Shown one piece after another: positions 57,636-64,000 of a stretch of 64,000 bases of DNA. Each line of letters starts with the position of its first letter. Position 1 is the first letter of the stretch. The DNA comes from an uncultured Williamsia sp. (GTDB lineage: Bacteria > Actinomycetota > Actinomycetes > Mycobacteriales > Mycobacteriaceae): assembly GCF_947494875.1 (NCBI RefSeq), contig NZ_CANLWM010000006.1:310001-374000 (forward strand). The letters run 5' to 3'. A program made the translations under genes and the position numbers. A model generated the notes under the pieces. That model was given only the letters and a program-made list of their open reading frames with translations, did not search any database and was not told where the DNA came from.

Positions 57636-59369
57636 ATGGCCGACACTGTGTCCCCCGCGCGCGCGAACCCCCTCGGAGAAACCGTCGACACCGGCATCCC
57701 GCGGGAGGTCGCGGCGTCGATGACCACCGCCGAACAGCACGAGTGGCACCGCTGGAACCTCAAGCGCCACAGCGTCAGCCGACGCAATTTCCTGTACGGG
57801 TCCGCCGCCGTCGCCGCTGCCGCCGGGATGGGCAACCTCGCGTGGTCGGGCATCGCCTACGCCGCGGACGCCCCGATCGCCGTCGGCGGCCGGCACGTGG
57901 CGTTCGGCAACGACGCCGCCAGCCAGCTCCGCTTCTCCGCGCAGCTCTCCCGCAACCCGGGCGGGGCAAAGGTCTTCCTCGACCACGGCCCGACGCCCGC
58001 ACTCGGTGCCACCACCGTCGCCGAGGTCCGCAACCTGGTCAGCCAGGTGCCGATCAGTTCCGGCGGAATCCTCGGCGCCGAGCAGTTCTACGTCCACGCC
58101 GCGGTCGACGGCCTGCCCCCGCACCTTCCGCACTTCTACCGCTGGCGCACCGCCGACGGGCGCACCACCGACATCCGCAGCGCATCGACCGGTCTGCGTC
58201 CGGGACGCAGCCTGCCGTTCCGGTTCACGATGATGGGCGACCAGGGCACCGACACCACCCCGACGCAGCCGCCCGGCCTCAAGGCCGGCGACTACGACGA
58301 TCGCTACTACAAGGCGGACAACGACCCCACCGCACCGCACGCCGCGAACATCGTGAACGCGATCGCCGCGCGTAACCCGGCCTTCCACATCCTCGCCGGC
58401 GACATCGCCTACGCGGACCCCTCGGGTGGCGGCAAGCCGCTGCAGTTCGTGCCCAGCGGTGGCAGCGCGGCGTCGGGCTTCGACAAGTACAACCCCTACG
58501 TCTGGGACGGCTACCTCGCCGCCATCGAGAAGAGCGCGTCGCGCGCGCCGTGGATGTTCGCCACCGGCAACCACGACATGGAGGCCCTCTACTCGCCCCA
58601 CGGCTACGGCGGTCACGCGGCGCGCCTCGACATGCCCACGAACGGTCCCGCCGGGTGCCCGTCGGTGTTCTCGGTCACCTACGGCAACGTCGCTGTGCTG
58701 TCGCTCGACGCGAACGACGTTTCCTTCGAGATCACGGCCAACACCGGGTACAGCGGCGGCGCGCAGACGTCGTGGGTCGCCTCGACGCTCGCCCACTTGC
58801 GGAACGACCCGAACATCGACTTCATCGTCTGCTTCTTCCATCACTGCGCGTACTCGACGACCGCGCAGCACGCGAGCGACGGCGGCGTCCGGGCGGCGTG
58901 GGCGAAGCTGTTCGACCAGTACCAGGTCGACGCCGTCTTCCAGGCGCACAACCACATCTTCGAGCGCACCGACCCGATCCGGAACGGTCAGCCGCGCAAG
59001 GCCGCCCCCGACCGCTCGACGGTGTCGCCGAAGGTCGACGGGACCGTCTACTACACCGTCGGTGGGGGCGGTCGGCCCCGCTACGAGTTCCAGCCGGGGG
59101 AGTCGGAGAGCTACCGCGGCAAGGTCGTCGCCGACGACACCGTGCCGAACAGCTATGTGTGGACCTCCGACGGGAAGAAGCAGACCGAGAGCGTCGAGTG
59201 GTCGCGGGTGCGGTTCCGCAACTACTCGTTCATCAGCATCGACGTCACCCCGGGCCTGCCCGGATTCGACTCGCGCATGGACATCTCGGCGATCGACGAG
59301 TACGGCCGCGAGTTCGACCGCCTGACGTTCGCCCGCCGCGTTCCGCTGGGCGTGGGCTTCGGGTCCTGA
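57636..59369 (+). CDS. Tat-exported purple-acid-phosphatase-like metallophosphoesterase
   Basis: A 577-residue protein. A twin-arginine signal (SRRNFL, then a hydrophobic stretch, about residues 45-75) exports it folded. A fibronectin-like domain (about 85-185) is followed by a calcineurin-type phosphoesterase core with all metal motifs: GDQGTD, GDIAYAD, GNHD, FFHHCAY and AHNHIFERT. It would release phosphate from extracellular esters. ATG 57636 is chosen; the longer upstream frame runs through the DUF1295 gene and is not real. A hairpin follows. Confidence 0.88.
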   Translation: MADTVSPARANPLGETVDTGIPREVAASMTTAEQHEWHRWNLKRHSVSRRNFLYGSAAVAAAAGMGNLAWSGIAYAADAPIAVGGRHVAFGNDAASQLRFSAQLSRNPGGAKVFLDHGPTPALGATTVAEVRNLVSQVPISSGGILGAEQFYVHAAVDGLPPHLPHFYRWRTADGRTTDIRSASTGLRPGRSLPFRFTMMGDQGTDTTPTQPPGLKAGDYDDRYYKADNDPTAPHAANIVNAIAARNPAFHILAGDIAYADPSGGGKPLQFVPSGGSAASGFDKYNPYVWDGYLAAIEKSASRAPWMFATGNHDMEALYSPHGYGGHAARLDMPTNGPAGCPSVFSVTYGNVAVLSLDANDVSFEITANTGYSGGAQTSWVASTLAHLRNDPNIDFIVCFFHHCAYSTTAQHASDGGVRAAWAKLFDQYQVDAVFQAHNHIFERTDPIRNGQPRKAAPDRSTVSPKVDGTVYYTVGGGGRPRYEFQPGESESYRGKVVADDTVPNSYVWTSDGKKQTESVEWSRVRFRNYSFISIDVTPGLPGFDSRMDISAIDEYGREFDRLTFARRVPLGVGFGS

Positions 59370-59374
59370 CGTCC

Positions 59375-59407
59375 GGGGCGTCGCCGTTCGTGAGCGGCGA
59401 CGACCCC
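59375..59407 (+). terminator. Hairpin after the phosphatase gene
   Basis: A 12-bp stem (59375-59386 with 59395-59407, one bulged A) and a loop of about 8 nt, 6 nt after the stop. No T-tract. Confidence 0.65.
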
Positions 59408-59429
59408 GCCGGGCCGTAGGCTTGCCGCC

Positions 59430-61703
59430 ATGGGCCGGCCGCGGGGGATGACGTCACGCGGCGTCGGTGACACCCCCGCCCGACTCGTCCGGTTCCTCGT
59501 CGTCTCCGACCCGGGGCAGTTGCGGCTGCGCAGCGCCAGTCAGACGACGTCGACGCTGGTCGTCGCCCTCGTCTGCCTCGTCGTCACGACGAAGGCGCTG
59601 GGCCAACCCATCACGGTGGCGATGCTCGGGTCCGTGGTGGCGATGTTCTCGTCGTTCGTCGTGCGGGACCGCACGGCCCGGGGACGGTTGCTCACGACGG
59701 GGTTGATCGCGGTGCCCGCGGCGATCGCCGTGACCGTGTCGACCCTGCTCGGCCCGTACCGCGTCGCCGCCGACGCCGGGTTCATCGTCGTGCTGTTCAC
59801 CGCCGTGTACGTGCGGCGGTTCGGGCCCCGCGGTTTCGCGCTCGGCATGGGCGCCTTCATCTCCTACTTCTTCGCGCTGTTCCTCCGCGCCCAGACGGCG
59901 CAGCTGCCGTACCTGCTGATGGCCATCGTGATCGGGATCGCGGCGTCGCTGACGGTGCGCTACCTCTTCCAACGGGAGTGGGCCGGAGCCGAACTCACCC
60001 GTCTCACCCGGGCGCTGCGCGCGTCGGCGCTCGACGTCGTCGACACCATCGACCCCCTGGGGGCGGACGGTCACGCCCCGGCGATCCCCGGACGTCACGA
60101 GGCCGGGCCTCGGCGGGCCGTCGCCGAGAAGCTCGAGCGGCTGGCCAACACCGCGCTCATGATCGAGGACTGGCTCGACCGCAACGTCGCCGGCGCACAC
60201 GTGTCGGTGACCGGGAACGACCTGTCGCGCCGCATCTTCGACGCGCAGCAGGCCACCGAGCAGGTCGCGTTCGCGATGCGCGGTGCCGACCCGACGAGAC
60301 TGTCGGACCCGGTGCGCCGGGTGTTCGCGGCGCTGCGCGTCGCCCTGCACAACACACCCACCGACGAGGAACTCCGGTCCGCACGGCGGGTCGTGACGAA
60401 GGCCGAGGCCGCGGCGACCGGCAGCGACCAGGAGTCCATCGTCATCCGGTCCGTCGCGCGCGCGGTGCGGGCGCACACCGCCGTGCACCGTGTCGCCGCG
60501 CACGCGATCGAGCGGGAGGCGGCGGGGGAGCGGTCGAGTGCACCGGAGCCCGCGCCCACGACAGCGGCCGGGCCCGGTGACAAGGACGAGACGTCGCCGT
60601 CGGAGCCTCGGCGCTGGTTCTCGTCGTCGGAGACGGCAGGGTGGTTCGGCCGCCTCGAGCCGACGACCCGCACCGCCATCCAGGTGGCCATCGCCACGTC
60701 CGTCGCGACCGTGCTGGGCGAGCTGGTGTCGCCGGCGCGGTGGTACTGGGCGGTGCTGTCGGCGTTCGTCGTCTTCACCGGCACCACGACCCGCGGTGAG
60801 ATCCTCACCCGCGCAGGGCATCGCATCGTCGGGACCGTCGTCGGGGTGATCGCGGGCGTGCTGCTCGCCGCCCTCGTCGGACACAATCCGCCGGTGCAGT
60901 TGGCGCTCATCGTCGTCTGCGTGTTCTTCGCGTTCTATCTCGTCGCGGTGGCCAACGGGCTGCTCGTCTTCTTCATCACGGTGCTGTTGGCGATGCTCTA
61001 CGGGCTGCTCGGGACGTTCAGCGTCGCTGTTCTGGAGCTGCGGATCGTCGAGACGTGCGTCGGAGCGAGCGTCGGCATCGCGGCCGCCTACTTCATCCTG
61101 CCGACCCGAACGCGGGAAACCGTGCGCGAGAAGGTCGACGACTACCTCGAGGCCCTCGACGAGCTCATCGTGCAGTGCGTCGACTCGGTCGTCGAACCGG
61201 GGCGCGAGGTGGACCTCGTGCCCGCCGCCCGTCGACTCGACCTGGCGTTGCAGGCCCTGCAGACCGCGGCGCGACCGCTACAGGTGGGCACCTCCGACCG
61301 GCGGTCGTTGCGGGTGGCGCCGGCCAGCCGGGCGCGGCGGTCCACCGCGCGGCTGGTGCGCGTGCTCGAGGCGTGTGATCGGGCCGCGCACGCGTTGACG
61401 CGCGCCGGGATCGTCGCTGCCGGAGCCGATCCCGGGACCGCGCCGTCACCGGAGGTCCGCGAGGCGTTGCGGTCGGGGAGGGACGACGTGCGCGAGTCGG
61501 TCGCCGCGCTGCGGTCGGTGGTGCGGGAGGCCGGCGGCGAGTCCGACGGTTACGAAGGCACCCGCTCCCACGCCATGGAGCAGACGCCGGTGACCGCGCT
61601 CGTCGCCCGCGACCCCGAACAGCTGCCGACGGCGACCCGCATCGCCGTCCGCGCGCTCGATCGTCTCGACCACGCGGCGGCCCTGACACGGGTGCGTATC
61701 TGA
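59430..61703 (+). CDS. FUSC-family inner-membrane transporter
   Basis: A 757-residue protein with the two-module FUSC layout. Modules of about six short helices (30-175 and about 405-565) are each followed by a large cytosolic helical domain. The second carries the RTAIQVAIATSVATVLGELVSPARWYWAVLSAFVVFTG and GHRIVGTVVGVIAGVLL signatures of the aromatic-acid exporter/FUSC clan. Probable efflux of aromatic acids or envelope-linked transport. ATG 59430 (or 59448) starts it; no strong ribosome-binding site. Confidence 0.85.
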   Translation: MGRPRGMTSRGVGDTPARLVRFLVVSDPGQLRLRSASQTTSTLVVALVCLVVTTKALGQPITVAMLGSVVAMFSSFVVRDRTARGRLLTTGLIAVPAAIAVTVSTLLGPYRVAADAGFIVVLFTAVYVRRFGPRGFALGMGAFISYFFALFLRAQTAQLPYLLMAIVIGIAASLTVRYLFQREWAGAELTRLTRALRASALDVVDTIDPLGADGHAPAIPGRHEAGPRRAVAEKLERLANTALMIEDWLDRNVAGAHVSVTGNDLSRRIFDAQQATEQVAFAMRGADPTRLSDPVRRVFAALRVALHNTPTDEELRSARRVVTKAEAAATGSDQESIVIRSVARAVRAHTAVHRVAAHAIEREAAGERSSAPEPAPTTAAGPGDKDETSPSEPRRWFSSSETAGWFGRLEPTTRTAIQVAIATSVATVLGELVSPARWYWAVLSAFVVFTGTTTRGEILTRAGHRIVGTVVGVIAGVLLAALVGHNPPVQLALIVVCVFFAFYLVAVANGLLVFFITVLLAMLYGLLGTFSVAVLELRIVETCVGASVGIAAAYFILPTRTRETVREKVDDYLEALDELIVQCVDSVVEPGREVDLVPAARRLDLALQALQTAARPLQVGTSDRRSLRVAPASRARRSTARLVRVLEACDRAAHALTRAGIVAAGADPGTAPSPEVREALRSGRDDVRESVAALRSVVREAGGESDGYEGTRSHAMEQTPVTALVARDPEQLPTATRIAVRALDRLDHAAALTRVRI

Positions 61704-61782
61704 GCCGCATCAGCTCTTCCGTTCGGCCGTACGAATGTGCTATTCATGACGTGGGTCGGGGACCTGTCGAGAGGAACCCCGA

Positions 61783-62133
61783 ATGCGCAGAATGCTCACC
61801 GCCGCTGCCGGACTCGCCATGATCGGTGCCGCGATCGTCGTCGCACCGACTGCTTCCGCGGCACCCGGCATCCCGGATCTCAGTCTGTCGATCACCCGGA
61901 ACTCGTGCGACATCACCGTGACGAACGTCGGCGGTGCCACCGCGACGGGCGTGTCGCTCTACTCACTCACGTTCGGCCGTCTGTCGACCTTCCCGACGAC
62001 CCTCGCGGCCGGCCAGTCGTCGACGTACCACATCCTGGATTGCCCTCCGGGGTCGCCGTATCCGAATGCGTTTCTCACCACTTCCGGCAACGGCGACCTG
62101 AACCCGTTCAACAACGTCGGCGTGCTGATCTGA
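61783..62133 (+). CDS. Small secreted protein
   Basis: A 116-residue exported protein. The signal peptide ends in PTASAAPG (about residue 27-29). The mature about 88 residues are beta-rich (LSLSITRNSCDITVTNVGGATATGVSLYSLTFG...) with one pair of cysteines, resembling a single CARDB/immunoglobulin-like surface domain. No enzyme motif. ATG 61783 has AGAGGA 7 nt upstream. Confidence 0.65.
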   Translation: MRRMLTAAAGLAMIGAAIVVAPTASAAPGIPDLSLSITRNSCDITVTNVGGATATGVSLYSLTFGRLSTFPTTLAAGQSSTYHILDCPPGSPYPNAFLTTSGNGDLNPFNNVGVLI

Positions 62134-62220
62134 CCGATCCGGGCACCCTGTCGCCGGGCCGCCGAATCCACTGTCGTGCATCCGGAACCACTCATCGGGC
62201 GGTCGGCGCCGCCAGGCGCT

Positions 62221-62325
62221 CCTACCGCCCAACGAACGGTTCCAGCCGCCCAACGAACGGTTCCAGCCGCCCAACGAACGGTTCCAGCCGCCCAACGAAC
62301 GGTTCCTGCCGCCCAACGAACGGGG
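62221..62325 (-). repeat. Five 21-bp tandem repeats directly 3' of an SGNH hydrolase gene
   Basis: Five exact-length units begin at 62221, 62242, 62263, 62284 and 62305. The three middle units are identical; the outer ones differ at one base near the left edge (and the last at its right end). On the minus strand each contains GTTGGGCGGCTGG. The array starts 10 nt after the stop of the minus-strand gene at 62336 and reads in that gene's direction, as the array after ndh does. Confidence 0.95.
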
Positions 62326-62335
62326 ATGGAGGGGG

Positions 62336-63262
62336 TCAGGTCAGGGAGAGGGCGAGGGTGGCGACGACGGCCTTCGCGATGCCCTCGCTGCCCGCCGGGG
62401 TCGGGTGCGTCGACGGGACCCCCTCTGCCGGACGGACTCCCGTGAACCAACGCTGCCCGGGGGCGGCGCACGAGTCGTGACCGACCGCCGCGGCCCCGAC
62501 ATCGACGAACCCGGCGCCGGCCCGCTCTGCCGCGGCCAGGTAGACGCCGTCGAGCTGACGGAAGAACCCGGCGACCACGGGTGCGTCGGCGTCGCTGAAC
62601 GGGGCCTCTCCAGGACACCCGCGCGGCCCGAAGTATCCGCCGTGGCCCACCACCAGGAGGCGTGCGGACGGCGCGTGCGCTCGGACGCCGGCGAGGACGT
62701 GATCGAGCCGAGTCGACAGCGTCGCCAGCCGCCCGGCGATCAGCCCCGGCAGTGCCGGGTCGGCGCGGCAGTCGCGGTCCCGGCCGGGCGTGGCCTCCAT
62801 GCAGTGGTCGACGATGCCGAACCAGCGGATGTCGTTGCCGCCGACGGACAGGGTCACCAGGGTGGTGTCCGGACGCAACACGGCGGTCTGCACCGGGACG
62901 CGCCGACCGTTGCTCGTCGACTGTCCGCGATCGACGACGTCGGCCGCCACCGCGCCGCCGCAGGCGACGGTGGTGAACGACGCGACCCCGAGTGCCCGCG
63001 CCACCAGTTCCGGGTACCCGGCGTCGGTCCGACCGCACCCGTCACCGCCCGCCTGGGACGTGGTGGTCAGACCCGCTGCGCGCGAGTCACCGAGGGCGAC
63101 GTAGTGCACGGCCGACGTCGCCGGGGCGCTCGCCTCGCCGCTGGGGTCCGGCAGCGGGGTCGCCGACGCCGCCGTCAGGTGGCCGACGAGCACCGCGATC
63201 ACGGCGAGCAGGACGGCAGCCGACGACCGCCGGCGCGCGGTGGCGCGGCGAGGCGTTCTCAT
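62336..63262 (-). CDS. Secreted SGNH/GDSL-type hydrolase
   Basis: A 308-residue exported esterase/lipase-like enzyme. An Arg-rich n-region and hydrophobic helix (about 14-32) end in an ASATP site. Block I GDSRAAG holds the nucleophile Ser, block III is GGNDIRW, and block V is HPTP with the catalytic His; many paired cysteines (at least six) suit an extracellular fold. It may hydrolyse lipid or polysaccharide esters. ATG 63262 is chosen: it is 4 nt after the stop of the preceding paralogue and places the signal peptide at the start. Confidence 0.87.
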   Translation of the reverse strand: MRTPRRATARRRSSAAVLLAVIAVLVGHLTAASATPLPDPSGEASAPATSAVHYVALGDSRAAGLTTTSQAGGDGCGRTDAGYPELVARALGVASFTTVACGGAVAADVVDRGQSTSNGRRVPVQTAVLRPDTTLVTLSVGGNDIRWFGIVDHCMEATPGRDRDCRADPALPGLIAGRLATLSTRLDHVLAGVRAHAPSARLLVVGHGGYFGPRGCPGEAPFSDADAPVVAGFFRQLDGVYLAAAERAGAGFVDVGAAAVGHDSCAAPGQRWFTGVRPAEGVPSTHPTPAGSEGIAKAVVATLALSLT

Positions 63263-63266
63263 GAGT

Positions 63267-64000
63267 TCAGGATCGTAGGGCGCGCACCACGAGATCACCC
63301 ATCGACGCGCTGCCGAGCGGCGTCGGATGGTTCGGGGGAGTCAGGCCCGACGGGAACTGCCCCGCGAACCAGCGGGTGCCGACCGGTGCGCACGCGTCGT
63401 GTCCGACGGCGGGGCCGGCGATGTCGACGAAGGTCGCCCCGCGTGAGGCCGCGCCCTGCGCGAGGGTCGCGTCGAAGCGGCGGAAGAAGTCGGCCACGAA
63501 AACCATGTCGGCGCGGCTGACGGTCGCGGTGGGGAAGCAGCCGACCGGTCCGTAGTAGCCACCGTGGCCCACGACGACGACACGCGCCTGCGGCGAACGC
63601 TGCCGGATGGCGTCGAGTACACGCTGCAGCTTCGGCAGGAGACCGGCGAGCGCGGCGTCCTGCCGGGCGCGTAGTCCCGCGTCTCGGCGACATCCGCTGT
63701 CGATCTGGTCGCTCACGCCGAAACAGGGCTGGATGAGAGACGCCCAGGCGATGTCGTTGCCGCCGATCGACAGCGTCACCAGGTTCGTGTCCGGGCGCAG
63801 GGCCTCGATCTGCGGGCGCGTCGTCCGGAACGGCGGCACCGGGGTCCGCTGGCCGCGGTCGACGATGTCGTCGGTCGTCGCGGCGACGCAGGTCGCATCG
63901 GTGAACGAGGAGGGCTTCAGCGCGGCCCGCACGCGGTACGGGTAGCCCTGGCCCGACCGCGCGCACCCACTCGGTTCGAGGAGGGTGGTGAGCGACGGGG
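63267..64000 (-). CDS. SGNH hydrolase paralogue (5' end outside window)
   Basis: The visible 244 C-terminal codons are a second SGNH hydrolase, closely similar to its downstream neighbour: GGNDIAW (block III), the VVGHGGYYGPVGC stretch, NHPTP (block V His), and the same cysteine placements. The frame stays open through the right edge, where the GYPYRVRAAL segment aligns with GYPELVARAL of the paralogue. Block I and the signal peptide lie beyond 64000. The internal start at 63932 that a short reading would give is not real. The pair arose by tandem duplication and is probably one operon. Confidence 0.88.
   Translation of the reverse strand, partial: PSLTTLLEPSGCARSGQGYPYRVRAALKPSSFTDATCVAATTDDIVDRGQRTPVPPFRTTRPQIEALRPDTNLVTLSIGGNDIAWASLIQPCFGVSDQIDSGCRRDAGLRARQDAALAGLLPKLQRVLDAIRQRSPQARVVVVGHGGYYGPVGCFPTATVSRADMVFVADFFRRFDATLAQGAASRGATFVDIAGPAVGHDACAPVGTRWFAGQFPSGLTPPNHPTPLGSASMGDLVVRALRS

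Overview
The window is chromosomal DNA of a high-GC actinobacterium of the order Mycobacteriales. The evidence is very high GC, GTG starts and ATGA/GTGA overlaps, ESX (type VII) genes (EspG, PPE-like, WXG100), a furA-katG pair, a mycobacterial-type haemophore (MHB) protein, LysX, and a UfaA1/DUF1295 pair. The general flavour is Gordonia or Williamsia-like rather than Mycobacterium, but no 16S or marker search was possible and the genus is a guess. I saw no rRNA, tRNA, CRISPR array, insertion sequence or complete ESX core (EccB-E, MycP).

Accessory, secretion-related part (1-16.7 kb). A run of a 43-codon micro-ORF, EspG, a DUF3558 lipoprotein and a PPE-like protein (0.27-3.75 kb) is an orphan ESX substrate/chaperone locus. 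It is followed by a secreted NlpC/P60-like protein, an Old Yellow Enzyme and a lower-GC GIY-YIG nuclease gene. At 6.8-9.2 kb a minus-strand cassette encodes two WXG100 proteins, a 499-residue ESX-type polymorphic toxin and its likely immunity protein. At 13.2-16.65 kb a second, different cassette holds a divergent WXG100-like gene, an effector ending in a glycine-zipper hydrophobic segment, an overlapping four-helix membrane protein (immunity candidate) and a third coupled gene. Next to it lies a frameshifted paralogue of the membrane protein. This second cassette is the best candidate for an undescribed system.

Metabolic and redox part (16.7-33 kb). A sirtuin gene is broken by one in-frame TGA at its conserved Trp codon. 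Then come a PoxB-type pyruvate:quinone oxidoreductase with an FMN glutamate-synthase-like protein, a YqjM-type ene-reductase, a fused asymmetric ABC exporter, FurA (apparently leaderless) with KatG, and an ECF41-type sigma factor with two NAD(P)-binding epimerase-like genes and a small membrane protein.

33-48 kb: a lipoprotein, an MHB haemophore, and a re-arranged amidase locus with amiE divergent from amiB-like, marR and amiC-like genes and a 19-bp palindrome in the shared promoter region. Then a DUF4185 secreted protein, a GT39/GT2-GtrA envelope glycosylation pair, a cationic amino-acid permease, an ADP-ribosylglycohydrolase, a DUF5994 protein and a type II NADH dehydrogenase.

48-64 kb: a KimA-like transporter with a C-terminal OB-like extension, LysX, an operon of hydrolase, cyclopropane/methyl fatty-acid synthase and DUF1295 protein, a Tat-exported purple-acid-phosphatase-like enzyme, a FUSC transporter, a small secreted protein, and two tandem SGNH hydrolases (the second cut by the window end). 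Two 21-22-nt tandem-repeat arrays lie immediately 3' of the ndh and the first SGNH genes, in the same orientation relative to those genes.
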